Positions 17,876 through 25,524 of a stretch of DNA of 64,000 nucleotides are shown one piece after another. The translations under genes and the position numbers were made by a program. This DNA is from CAMTVQ01 sp947085255 (GTDB lineage: Bacteria; Bacteroidota; Bacteroidia; Sphingobacteriales; Sphingobacteriaceae). Location of the stretch: positions 1-64,000 of the forward strand of contig CAMTVQ010000002.1 in assembly GCA_947085255.1 (NCBI GenBank), given 5' to 3'. A model generated the notes under the pieces. That model worked only from the letters and a program-made list of their open reading frames with translations, had not been told where the DNA came from and did no database searches. The stretch's first letter is position 1. Each line of letters opens with the position of its first letter.

Positions 17876-17898
17876 TTCTCTTTTTTAGTTAGCTTTCC
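17876..17898 (+). repeat. Right copy of imperfect direct repeat bracketing the OLD-type gene
   Basis: TTCTCTTTTTTAGTTAG followed by CTTTCC, matching the copy at 16070-16094 apart from a one-base gap and two or three substitutions. Confidence 0.45.
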
Positions 17899-17928
17899 AA
17901 TAGATTTTATTCAATTTAAAAATGCTCC

Positions 17929-18477
17929 TTACAAATCACTTACGCCACCCGATACTACAAACTTAAGCACTTCGGCAGCATTGGCCTGGATTGGTGTTAC
18001 TCGTGAGGCTTCTACAATAGCTATATTCCCTGTAAACGTGTACGAAAACGGGAAATAAACCGACACATATCCTTCTATACCCAAAGCAGTTAAGTCGCGC
18101 TGTGTAAGAAATCCTATTTTTTTAATCCCTTCGTGTAGCTCTACCAATACGGGTTCATTAAATTTCTTTTCTTCGCCTACAAAAGCCTCCATCAAATCAC
18201 GAATAGACGAATACAACAGCTTAAAAACTGGAATACGATCTACTGTCTTATCAAACCATGCTTCCATTGGTACAGTTACAAAACGAGTAACAAACAACCC
18301 TGCAATAGTGATACCCAACAGTACTATCAATACACCAGCACCGGGTATGCCCAAATCTACAATACTATCTACCTTGGTAATACCCCAAAAAATAATGTAG
18401 CCGCTAAACCAAAGGGGCAATACCACCAATAACCCCTTAAAAAACAGGTTGAGTAACTTTTTAAATATCTTGTTCAT
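17929..18477 (-). CDS. DUF502 domain-containing membrane protein
   Basis: Inner-membrane protein of 182 residues and unknown function. Two N-terminal transmembrane segments (about 10-30 and 45-68) surround GYIIFWGITKVDSIVDLGIPGAG, which is the family signature, and a soluble domain follows with IPVFKLLYSSIRDLMEAF and VSVYFPFSYTFTGNI. It is downstream of murF-alr on the same strand, with the 9-unit heptad repeat between them. Confidence 0.9.
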   Translation of the reverse strand: MNKIFKKLLNLFFKGLLVVLPLWFSGYIIFWGITKVDSIVDLGIPGAGVLIVLLGITIAGLFVTRFVTVPMEAWFDKTVDRIPVFKLLYSSIRDLMEAFVGEEKKFNEPVLVELHEGIKKIGFLTQRDLTALGIEGYVSVYFPFSYTFTGNIAIVEASRVTPIQANAAEVLKFVVSGGVSDL

Positions 18478-18529
18478 TTCTTTTATCCGTTGCCAGTTGT
18501 ACGTTACGCGTTTTGCGTGTGCCTTTTTT

Positions 18530-18592
18530 ACTTTTTACTTTTTACTTTTTACTTTTTACTTTTTACTTTTTACTTTTTACTTTTTACTTTTT
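18530..18592. repeat. Nine perfect tandem copies of the heptamer ACTTTTT
   Basis: Exactly 63 bp of uninterrupted 7-mer (AAAAAGT on the transcribed minus strand) plus a partial tenth copy. It lies in the 123-bp gap between murF-alr and the DUF502 gene. A perfect array of this kind is a candidate for length variation by slippage. Confidence 0.9.
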
Positions 18593-18600
18593 ACTTCCCC

Positions 18601-20982
18601 CTACTCATAATAATATACTCTTTTTACCCGCTGCGACACCGAAGTAAGCAATTCGTAAGAGATAGTTCCAGCTGCCTCTGCTACTTCTTCAATGGTTGGG
18701 CTACCGCCAAATACCACTACTTCATCCCCTTCTGCAACTTGTAAATCTGTTACGTCCAGCATACACATATCCATACACACATTGCCAATAATGGGCGCTG
18801 GCTGGTTGTTGATACACATATACCCTTTGCCATTGCTGAGCGAACGAAACAGTCCATCGGCATAGCCTATTTTCACCGTTGCAATGGTGGTGGCACGGGT
18901 TACTTTTCCTTTTCTGCCGTAACCAATAGTAGTACCTACTGGCACTGTTTTCAATTGTGAAACAGTAGTTTTTAATGCCGCAACTTGCTGCAAATTTTCG
19001 TTGCCCGCCGCTTGCACACCATACAAACCAATACCCAAACGCACCATGTCTAACTGCGCCTCCGGAAAGCGCGTAACTGCTGCCGTATTGGCTATATGAA
19101 GATCTACTGGGTAACTTACTTCCTGCATAATAGCTGCACTCATGCGCAGAAACAAAGCTAATTGCTGCTGAGTAAACGCATCATGCGCACTATCCTCACT
19201 GGCTGCTAAATGCGAAAAGATAGTTTTTACGTGTATATATGTTGTATTCTTTAAGTGCTGTGCCAATGTGACTATACGCTCTTCTTCAAAGCCCAAACGG
19301 CGCATTCCCGTATCTAATTTAATATGCACCGGATATTTGGTGCGTCCATAACGTGCTAATGTAGCCTCAAAACTTTCTAAAATACTGCTGCTATATAATT
19401 CAGGCTCTAAATTATAAGCTATAATTGCCTCAAAAGTTGATTCCTCGGGGCTCATTACCATAATAGGCAGCGTAATACCCGCTTTACGTAGCGCTACGCC
19501 CTCATCTGCATAGGCTACCGCCAAATAATCAACGTGATGAAACTGCAATAAATTGGCTATTTCATAACTGCCGCTGCCGTAAGAAAAAGCCTTTACCATT
19601 GCCATTATTTTCGTTTTTGGCTGCAACAACGCCCGGTAATACCCTAAGTTGTGTACCAAGGCATTCAAATTTACCTCCAAAACAGTGTCATGAGCTTTTT
19701 GCTCCAACAGTTTGGTTATTTGCTCAAACGCAAAAGTGCGCGCCCCTTTTAGCAATATGGTTTCGTCTCTAAAAAGCAGTTCAGGAATTGCCTGTACAAA
19801 AGCTGCTGTAGAAGGGTAAAACATACTGGATGAAGGAAAAAATGCTGCTTGTTTGGCAATTGCTTCGCCAATACCTATAACCCTATTGATCCCTTTATTT
19901 TTTAGCAAATCGGCAACGGTTTGGTACAGTTCCGCGTCTGGTTTGCCTGTTTGCAGCATATCCGACAAAATGATTGTTTTGTGTTTATGTTGTTGCTGCT
20001 GATTCAGAAAATCGAGTGCAATACGCAAGGAATTAAGATCCGAACTATAACTATCGTTGATAAGCGAGCAATTATTGATTCCCTGCTTTAGCTCCAAACG
20101 CATAGCGATGGGATGCAATTGCAACATCCGCTCGGTTATCACATCCTGCTCGCAACCCAAATACAACAGTACCCGCCAACACGTAATGGCATTGGCAATG
20201 GCAGCTTTATCGGTAAAAGGTATCGTAATGGCACAAGCCGTATTTTGATACAGCACTTTTATAGTAGCCTGTTGTTTATGTATTACCGTTTCTATCTCCT
20301 GCAAATCATTAATAGGAAAGTCTATAACTTTGCTGGCATGGGTAAATAAACGGTATTTTTCGTTTACTTTTTGTTCTCGTGATGTAAAGTCTTGATCATG
20401 TGCCTCTCCAATGGCTGTTAAAACGCCAATATCTGGTTTGATGATAGCTGCCAAGCGCTCCATTTCCCCCGGTTTAGAAATACCTGCTTCAAATAAGGCC
20501 AACGTATCCTTGTCAGACATTTGCCAAACAGAAAGTGGCACGCCTATTTGCGAATTATAGCTTTTTGGGCTACGCACAATGGTATAATCTGGTGATAGTA
20601 ATTGGTACAGCCATTCTTTTACGATGGTTTTTCCGTTGCTTCCTGTAATACCTATTACCGGATAGGTAAATTGGCTACGGTGATGAGCGGCTAATTGCTG
20701 TAGCGCATCCAGCGTATTGCTTACTATCAAAAAATTTGCTTCGGGGTAATCGCCAATATGCGCGCTATTGCTTACCACAAAATTACGGACACCAGCTGCA
20801 TACAAATCTGGTATGTAGGCATGCCCATCTTTAGCAGCTACTAACGCAAAAAAGAGTGTTTTTTCGGCGTGTACCAATTGCCGACTATCGGTAAGCAGGT
20901 AGCTAATTTCATACGATTGCTGTGGCAATAGCGCCTTGGCATGTATAATGGCACTTATGTGTGCTACTGAGTAGGTTGGCAT
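18601..20982 (-). CDS. Bifunctional MurF ligase / alanine racemase
   Basis: Fusion of 793 residues joining two steps of peptidoglycan precursor synthesis, as is usual in Bacteroidota. The MurF half (1-~430) adds D-Ala-D-Ala to UDP-MurNAc-tripeptide and shows the Mur-ligase P-loop GITGSNGKTIVKEWL (about 110-124) and the family's C-terminal LINDSYSSDLNSLRIALDFL. The alanine racemase half (about 435-793) supplies D-Ala by PLP chemistry; the PLP lysine is in MAMVKAFSYGSGSYEIA (about 460), with KLDTGMRRLGF, RLGIGLYG and IGYADGLFRSLSNG. The PLP loop differs from the textbook KANAYGHG but is intact in its key Lys and Tyr. Cytoplasmic. Confidence 0.93.
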   Translation of the reverse strand: MPTYSVAHISAIIHAKALLPQQSYEISYLLTDSRQLVHAEKTLFFALVAAKDGHAYIPDLYAAGVRNFVVSNSAHIGDYPEANFLIVSNTLDALQQLAAHHRSQFTYPVIGITGSNGKTIVKEWLYQLLSPDYTIVRSPKSYNSQIGVPLSVWQMSDKDTLALFEAGISKPGEMERLAAIIKPDIGVLTAIGEAHDQDFTSREQKVNEKYRLFTHASKVIDFPINDLQEIETVIHKQQATIKVLYQNTACAITIPFTDKAAIANAITCWRVLLYLGCEQDVITERMLQLHPIAMRLELKQGINNCSLINDSYSSDLNSLRIALDFLNQQQQHKHKTIILSDMLQTGKPDAELYQTVADLLKNKGINRVIGIGEAIAKQAAFFPSSSMFYPSTAAFVQAIPELLFRDETILLKGARTFAFEQITKLLEQKAHDTVLEVNLNALVHNLGYYRALLQPKTKIMAMVKAFSYGSGSYEIANLLQFHHVDYLAVAYADEGVALRKAGITLPIMVMSPEESTFEAIIAYNLEPELYSSSILESFEATLARYGRTKYPVHIKLDTGMRRLGFEEERIVTLAQHLKNTTYIHVKTIFSHLAASEDSAHDAFTQQQLALFLRMSAAIMQEVSYPVDLHIANTAAVTRFPEAQLDMVRLGIGLYGVQAAGNENLQQVAALKTTVSQLKTVPVGTTIGYGRKGKVTRATTIATVKIGYADGLFRSLSNGKGYMCINNQPAPIIGNVCMDMCMLDVTDLQVAEGDEVVVFGGSPTIEEVAEAAGTISYELLTSVSQRVKRVYYYE

Positions 20983-21034
20983 GAATAACCAAAGATGCTA
21001 TCCTATTTTAGCATTACAAAATAAATACTAAAAC

Positions 21035-21071
21035 AAATCGGGCGGAAAGCTAAACGCTCCCCGCCCGATTT
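21035..21071 (-). terminator. Intrinsic terminator downstream of yceI
   Basis: AAATCGGGCGG (21035-21045) pairs with CCGCCCGATTT (21061-21071), an 11-bp perfect stem with a 15-base loop, 20 bp after the yceI stop. The minus-strand transcript continues into GTTTTAG. Confidence 0.75.
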
Positions 21072-21090
21072 AGGTGTTTACTAATTTTGA

Positions 21091-21684
21091 TTACTTAGTA
21101 GCAACCAATTGTACGTTTAGTGTAAACATATCATCTATAGCTTTATCGCCTAAATCGCTAAATACACTTGCAGATTTGAACTTAATACCAAAATCTGTAC
21201 GGTTTACTTGAATATTAGCTACAGCTACCACTACGTTTTCCGACATGCGCAGTTCGGCAGGAAACGTAACCGATTTTGTAATGCCTTTAATGGTTAAGTT
21301 ACCTGTAAGTTCTGCTCTTTCAGCATTACCTTTAGTAGTAGTAATTTCAAATACCGCTTTTGGAAACTTATCAGCAGCAAAAAAATCATCTGCTTTTAAA
21401 TGGCCTACCAAATTAGCATTGTACGTTTTGTCCTCAATATCTGTACACGTAATAGTGTTCATATCAATTTCAAATTTCCCACTGGTAATTTTGTTATCCA
21501 CTACTACCAAATTTCCACTGCTTAGGCTAATAGTTCCGGCATGTTCGCCTGTTACTTTTTTGCCCAACCAATTTATTTTACTTTTTGCAAGATCTACTTT
21601 CATATCTTGAACAGTGCTTACTTTAAATGCACTTGCTGTGGCTACCGCTACGGCTACAACAGCTACTAATACTAATTTTTTCAT
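21091..21684 (-). CDS. YceI family protein, secreted
   Basis: Lipocalin-like polyisoprenoid-binding-fold protein of 197 residues. The signal peptide is MKKLVLVAVVAVAVATASAF, so it is periplasmic or exported. Family features are KSKINWLGKKVTGEHAGTISL (about 34-54), HLKADDFFAADKFPKAVFEI (about 93-112) and GNLTIKGITKSVTFP (about 126-140). The ligand is likely a lipid or isoprenoid, but is unproven here. It has a good Bacteroidota promoter 20-50 bp upstream and its own terminator, so it is monocistronic, and it is divergent from the trp operon. Confidence 0.93.
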   Translation of the reverse strand: MKKLVLVAVVAVAVATASAFKVSTVQDMKVDLAKSKINWLGKKVTGEHAGTISLSSGNLVVVDNKITSGKFEIDMNTITCTDIEDKTYNANLVGHLKADDFFAADKFPKAVFEITTTKGNAERAELTGNLTIKGITKSVTFPAELRMSENVVVAVANIQVNRTDFGIKFKSASVFSDLGDKAIDDMFTLNVQLVATK

Positions 21685-21703
21685 TTTCTATATTTTTATA
21701 CTG

Positions 21704-21733
21704 CAAATATATGTATATACATTTAATGTGCAA
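21704..21733 (-). promoter_or_regulatory. Bacteroidota-type promoter of yceI
   Basis: On the minus strand TTG (-33 element, 21733-21731), a 19-base spacer and TATATTTG (-7 element, 21711-21704) match the phylum consensus TTG-N19-TAnnTTTG exactly. The predicted start is about 12 bp before the yceI ATG. Confidence 0.75.
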
Positions 21734-21766
21734 ATTTCTTTTTTTAATTTTACACCATTATGCTCC

Positions 21767-21796
21767 TTGCAAATTAAAATTTCTTTAGCATATTTG
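21767..21796 (+). promoter_or_regulatory. Probable trp operon promoter
   Basis: TTG at 21767-21769, a 19-base spacer and CATATTTG at 21789-21796 (one mismatch to TAnnTTTG). A start near 21803 would give a leader RNA of about 250 nt containing the leader peptide and attenuator. Confidence 0.6.
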
Positions 21797-21919
21797 CAAC
21801 AGCAGAAATGTTTACCAAGGTTCGGCAAACACTACAGCTACTTTATTGTTGCTTTAACAACATATACAATCATCACATGAGACTGTCTTGTGTGTGAACT
21901 TTAAAACAAATTACATTAC

Positions 21920-21964
21920 ATGAAACTGAACGCAATTAAAATTTGGTGGTGGCAATTAGCATAG
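21920..21964 (+). CDS. trpL: trp operon leader peptide with three consecutive Trp codons
   Basis: A 14-codon open frame, MKLNAIKIWWWQLA followed by TAG, contains three adjacent TGG codons at positions 9-11. Tryptophan is the rarest amino acid, so three in a row in a tiny ORF directly upstream of a terminator hairpin and trp genes marks a classical attenuation leader. When charged Trp-tRNA is scarce the ribosome stalls at 21944-21952, leaving downstream RNA free to form the antiterminator. The stop codon at 21962 is 39 bases before the terminator stem. Too short for normal gene callers. Confidence 0.9.
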   Translation: MKLNAIKIWWWQLA

Positions 21965-22033
21965 TCTAATTCGTCGTCAGCTTATTTTATACCATACTTT
22001 AAAAGAGGGTTGCTGTACGGCAACCCTCTTTTT
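21954..22033 (+). terminator. trp attenuator: terminator and competing antiterminator
   Basis: Terminator: bases 22001-22013 pair with 22020-22032 (core GAGGGTTGC/GCAACCCTC, 6-base loop), followed by TTTGTTTGTTTT. Antiterminator: GTCGTCAGC (21973-21981) can pair with GCTGTACGGC (22012-22021), nine pairs with one bulged T and one G-U, using bases that the terminator needs. A small early hairpin AATTAG/CTAATT (21954-21959 with 21966-21971) overlaps the end of the leader peptide and its stop codon. The terminator T-run ends about 12 bases before the trpE-like ATG. Confidence 0.85.
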
Positions 22034-22054
22034 GTTTGTTTTAACCCATACTAT

Positions 22055-23464
22055 ATGCACTTAAAAACCTACTCCAAAGCCTACTTAGCAGATACCGTAA
22101 CACCAGTAGGTGCTTATTTACGCTTGCGTGATTTATACCCAAATAGCATTTTACTGGAGAGTAACGACTATCATGGCAACGAAAACAGTTACTCATACAT
22201 CTGCTGCAAGCCTACGGTTGGCATTTCTTTTCACCGAGGCAATTTATCTATCACCCATGCCGACGGCTCCATTACCACAAAAAAGGCTGAAGGAACTACC
22301 TTGCAAAATACCTTACAGGAGTTTATCAGCTCATTTGATACCGACAAATCCCCCGTTCCGGGTGTGATAGCCAACGGATTATTTGGCTATACCTCTTACA
22401 ATGCCTCTTACTATGTTCATCCACCTGCTCAAAAGCAAGAAATTCCGGTATCGTCTATACCAGAGTTGATGTACAATGCTTACCAATACATCATTGCCAT
22501 CAACCACTACACCAACAAGTTATACGTATTTAACAACGTACCTGCAAATAGTGATAAAGAGGCCACTTTACGCGAAATTGATGAGTTGCGCTACACCCTC
22601 AACAATAAAGATTACCCCACATTTAACTTTAAAGCCACTGAAAAAAAGGCTACTGCCCAAAATGATGACCAATTTGATGCACTATTTGAAACTTTACAAA
22701 ATGAAATTTACGAGCAAGATATACACTCGGTAATTACGGCACGTAAGTACATCCGCCCTTTTACGGGTGATGATTTTAATGTATACCGCGCAGTACGTTC
22801 TACCAACCCTTCGCCGTATTTGTATTACTTCGACTACGGCAGTTTTAAACTTATTGGTTCGGCTGCCGAAACACAATTGGTGGTAAAAAATGGGGAGGCT
22901 TCTATTACGCTGCTCGAAGGCAGTTTAGAGCGTTCGGGTAATGATGAAAAAGAGTTTGAACAAGCTAAATTATTAGCTAAAAAACTAGAAAGCAACGTGA
23001 GCAATCAGCTGATGATTTATGCGCTAAAAGACGAGCTAAAACCGTATTGCACAGATGCTTTTTTTGCAAAAAAACACACCGTAGAAACCTATGCGCATGT
23101 ATATCAAGTAGTATCAGAGGTAAAAGGCACACTTAGCACTCCTGATAAACTTACCGCCTTATTTACAGGCTCTTTTCCATCGCCTCGCCATGCTGGGTAT
23201 CCACGCAAACAAGCGTTACGCTTAATTCATGCACACGAAACAGTTTCGCGTAATTATTTTGGCGGAAGCATTGGCTTTATTGGCTTTGATGGCAGTTTAA
23301 ACCATGCCTTAATGAACAAAGCTTTTTTAAGTAAAGACACCATATTGGAATACTACTTTGAGGCAGTAATCGAAAAAAACGCTGTCTTAGCTACTATAAA
23401 AGAGCAGTTACAGGCAAACCAAGCAAAACCAGAAGCGGTAATACAATTGGCAGAAGAAATTTAA
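22055..23464 (+). CDS. TrpE-like protein (anthranilate synthase component I family) with a degraded active site
   Basis: Full-length TrpE homologue of 469 residues. The ATG at 22055 is used; the longer frame from TTG 22010 starts inside the attenuator. The fold and the Trp feedback site are kept: LLES at 33-36 and NPSPY at 251-255, plus YFDYGSFKLIGS and FGGSIGFIGFDG. Chorismate/Mg2+ motifs are gone. GSSPE reads GSAAE (268-272) and PIAGT reads LLEGS (286-290). SEHVMLVDL reads SNQLMIYAL, so the Mg2+ Glu is Asn317. The catalytic His of SHVxH is Gln351. GTLSGAPK is replaced by SFPSPRHAGYPRK (373-385), IRT by NKA (421-423), and the QAGAGIV...E..E segment is missing (433-441 is YYFEAVIEK). No trpG follows. 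Probably catalytically dead and possibly a Trp sensor; the homology is certain, the new role is inference. Confidence 0.85.
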   Translation: MHLKTYSKAYLADTVTPVGAYLRLRDLYPNSILLESNDYHGNENSYSYICCKPTVGISFHRGNLSITHADGSITTKKAEGTTLQNTLQEFISSFDTDKSPVPGVIANGLFGYTSYNASYYVHPPAQKQEIPVSSIPELMYNAYQYIIAINHYTNKLYVFNNVPANSDKEATLREIDELRYTLNNKDYPTFNFKATEKKATAQNDDQFDALFETLQNEIYEQDIHSVITARKYIRPFTGDDFNVYRAVRSTNPSPYLYYFDYGSFKLIGSAAETQLVVKNGEASITLLEGSLERSGNDEKEFEQAKLLAKKLESNVSNQLMIYALKDELKPYCTDAFFAKKHTVETYAHVYQVVSEVKGTLSTPDKLTALFTGSFPSPRHAGYPRKQALRLIHAHETVSRNYFGGSIGFIGFDGSLNHALMNKAFLSKDTILEYYFEAVIEKNAVLATIKEQLQANQAKPEAVIQLAEEI

Positions 23465-23478
23465 TAGACGAGTAAATA

Positions 23479-23553
23479 TGCAGGTGTGCAAATGGTTAGA
23501 TGTGCAGATGTATAAAGGTCTATTATCTAACGTCTAATATCTAGTATCTAAAG
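23479..23553. repeat. Compound 8-bp and 7-bp degenerate tandem repeat before trpD
   Basis: The first part has 8-bp units (TGCAGGTG, TGCAAATG, GTTAGATG, TGCAGATG). The second, at 23519-23553, has five 7-bp units (TCTATTA, TCTAACG, TCTAATA, TCTAGTA, TCTAAAG). It occupies nearly the whole trpE-trpD gap and ends four bases before the trpD ATG. Confidence 0.8.
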
Positions 23554-23557
23554 TAAA

Positions 23558-24547
23558 ATGAAAGAAATTTTAAATCATCTTTTCGAACATAAAACATTAA
23601 GCAAAGGCGAAGCAAAAGAAGTGCTTACCGATATTGCTTCCAATAAGTATAATGCGAGTCAGATGGTGGCATTTATGACCGCATATTGTATGCGCAGCAT
23701 TACAGTAGAAGAACTGGAAGGCTTTAGGGATGCCATGCTGGAACTATGTATAAAAGTAGAATTACCTGGTTACAAAACCATTGATGTTTGCGGTACAGGC
23801 GGCGATGGAAAAGATACGTTTAATATTTCTACGCTATCTACGTTTGTAGTAGCAGGAGCAGGCTATCATGTGGTAAAACACGGCAATTATGGTGTTTCTT
23901 CCGGGTGTGGTTCTTCCAACGTAATGGAGGCATTGGGCTATCGTTTTCACAGCGACAAAGCTCAGCTAAAACGTGAAATAGATGAAGCTGGAATTTGTTT
24001 TTTGCATGCCCCACTCTTTCATCCGGCTATGAAAACTGTAGCTCCGTTGCGTAAGGAATTAGCGGTAAAAACATTTTTTAATATACTGGGACCAATGGTA
24101 AATCCAGCGTTTCCTACCCATCAGTTTGTAGGCGTGTATAGCTTAGAGCTGGCGCGCTTGTACAATTACCTTTACCAAAAAACTAATAAACGCTTTGTTA
24201 TAGTGCACGGATTAGAAGGGTACGACGAAATATCACTTACCGGACCTTTTAAAATTTACGCCAACGAGCAAGAACGCATTGTACAAGTACATGAAATAGG
24301 ATTTGAGCTATTAAAGTTAAAAGACATTAAGAGCGGTAAAGATGTAAACGCTTCTGCTAAAATTATAATAGATGTACTAAACAATAAGGCTACAGCAGCG
24401 CAAACGAACGTAGTAATTGCCAACTCCGCCATGGCAATTCAGTGTATGGAACCTCAATTATCCTTTGAAGAGTGTGTAGCTAAAGCCCAAGAATCTTTAT
24501 TGGCTGGCAAAGCACTAAAAAGTTTGAATACTTTATTGGCACTGTAA
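23558..24547 (+). CDS. trpD: Anthranilate phosphoribosyltransferase
   Basis: Converts anthranilate and PRPP to phosphoribosyl-anthranilate. Length 329 residues, normal. The PRPP/Mg2+ site is intact: DVCGTGGDGKDTFNISTLS (about 75-93), VVKHGNYGVSSGCGSSNVMEALG (about 103-125), then LGPMVNPA. All-helical N-terminal domain (residues 1-70, GEAKEVL and QMVAFMTAYCMRSIT) is normal. Unlike the preceding TrpE-like protein it shows no loss of active-site residues, so the pathway from anthranilate onward is functional. Confidence 0.95.
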   Translation: MKEILNHLFEHKTLSKGEAKEVLTDIASNKYNASQMVAFMTAYCMRSITVEELEGFRDAMLELCIKVELPGYKTIDVCGTGGDGKDTFNISTLSTFVVAGAGYHVVKHGNYGVSSGCGSSNVMEALGYRFHSDKAQLKREIDEAGICFLHAPLFHPAMKTVAPLRKELAVKTFFNILGPMVNPAFPTHQFVGVYSLELARLYNYLYQKTNKRFVIVHGLEGYDEISLTGPFKIYANEQERIVQVHEIGFELLKLKDIKSGKDVNASAKIIIDVLNNKATAAQTNVVIANSAMAIQCMEPQLSFEECVAKAQESLLAGKALKSLNTLLAL

Positions 24548-24570
24548 CATCTTACATTTTCGTAAAAAAC

Positions 24571-25353
24571 ATGACCATTTTAGATACCATTACCCAACAA
24601 AAACACAAGGAAGTAGCGGCAGCAAAAACCATTACAAGTATTCAGCAATTAGAGCAATACCCATATTTTGAGCGCAGCACTATTTCGTTGGCCAAGCGTT
24701 TGGCAACTGCAACTACCCCAGGTATTATTGCGGAGTTTAAGCGCAAATCACCTTCAAAGGGTAGTATAAATGATACCGCAACACCAGAAGAAGTAGGTAT
24801 GGGTTACGAAAAAGCAGGTGCAGTAGCCATGTCGGTACTTACAGATACCAATTTTTTTGGCGGTACTGCTACCGATTTACAGGCGGCACGTGCAATGGTA
24901 CAATTTCCCCTTTTGCGCAAAGATTTTATGATTGATGAGTACCAACTGTATGAAGCAAAAGCATGGGGTGCTGATATTATTCTGTTGATAGCTGCATGTT
25001 TGGAGCCCATAGCATTAAAACGTCTTGCCAAAACCGCAAAAGAATTAGGTCTTGATGTTTTATTGGAAGTACACAATGAGCAAGAACTTTTAGCTAATCT
25101 TATCGACGAGGTAGATATGATTGGGGTAAACAACCGTAATCTTAAAGATTTTACTTTAAGTTTAGATTATTCGTATCAATTGGCAGAACTTATTCCAAAC
25201 CGTTTTATTAAAATTTCCGAAAGTGGTATTAGCGAAACGAATACGGTAAAAGAATTATTTAATGTAGGATACAAAGGATTTTTGATGGGGGAGAATTTCA
25301 TGAAAACCACAAATCCAGGTAAGGCTTGTGCTGAGTTTATAGAAAAGTTATGA
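24571..25353 (+). CDS. trpC: Indole-3-glycerol phosphate synthase
   Basis: Closes the indole ring of CdRP to give indole-3-glycerol phosphate. It is a TIM-barrel of 260 residues with all catalytic segments: IAEFKRKSPSKGSI (about 52-65), LLRKDFMIDEYQ (about 113-124), LLEVHNEQEL (about 166), MIGVNNRNLKDF (about 185) and ISESGISE (about 214). Start codon ATG 23 bp after trpD. A 171-bp gap with palindromic elements follows before trpF. Confidence 0.95.
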   Translation: MTILDTITQQKHKEVAAAKTITSIQQLEQYPYFERSTISLAKRLATATTPGIIAEFKRKSPSKGSINDTATPEEVGMGYEKAGAVAMSVLTDTNFFGGTATDLQAARAMVQFPLLRKDFMIDEYQLYEAKAWGADIILLIAACLEPIALKRLAKTAKELGLDVLLEVHNEQELLANLIDEVDMIGVNNRNLKDFTLSLDYSYQLAELIPNRFIKISESGISETNTVKELFNVGYKGFLMGENFMKTTNPGKACAEFIEKL

Positions 25354-25360
25354 TTGCTAT

Positions 25361-25420
25361 TCCTAGCATAGCAGAGGAATCTTAACAAACAGAGAGATTA
25401 TTCGCTATGTTTTTATTGTT
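25361..25420. repeat. Decayed copy of the palindromic intergenic element
   Basis: ATTCCTAGCATAGCAGAGGA and the following AATCTT, with the later GAGATTATTCGCTATG, correspond to the better-preserved element at 27399-27466 (ATTCTGAGCATAGCGAAGAA, GAGATGCTTC). The outer ends are lost. Confidence 0.45.
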
Positions 25421-25438
25421 AAATGGACTGTTACACAT

Positions 25439-25509
25439 TGTCATGCCGAATTTATTTCGGCATCTATAAAAAGATGTTATTTAGATGCTGAAATAAATTC
25501 AGCATGACA
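25439..25509. repeat. Long palindromic intergenic element between trpC and trpF
   Basis: The 27-base arm 25439-25465 (starting TGTCATGCCGAATT) pairs with 25483-25509 (ending TTCAGCATGACA) at 25 of 27 positions, around a 17-base loop. The mismatched sites are C/T and G/A changes that still allow G-U pairing. The termini TGTCAT/ATGACA are shared with the element at 27399. Such palindromes with TGTCAT ends are common mobile-type repeats in Bacteroidota intergenic DNA. Confidence 0.85.
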
Positions 25510-25524
25510 ACTAAAAATATATAA

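Noticed and set aside
18601..20982. MurF-alanine racemase fusion as a novelty
   Set aside because: This fusion is widespread in Bacteroidota and its active sites are intact.
21808..21897. A second short ORF (29 codons) in the trp leader, before the WWW peptide
   Set aside because: It contains no Trp codon, lies upstream of all attenuator pairings and has no other support; it is most likely chance.
22010..22054. Extended trpE start at TTG 22010
   Set aside because: It would start inside the terminator stem; the ATG at 22055 gives the family-typical N-terminus.
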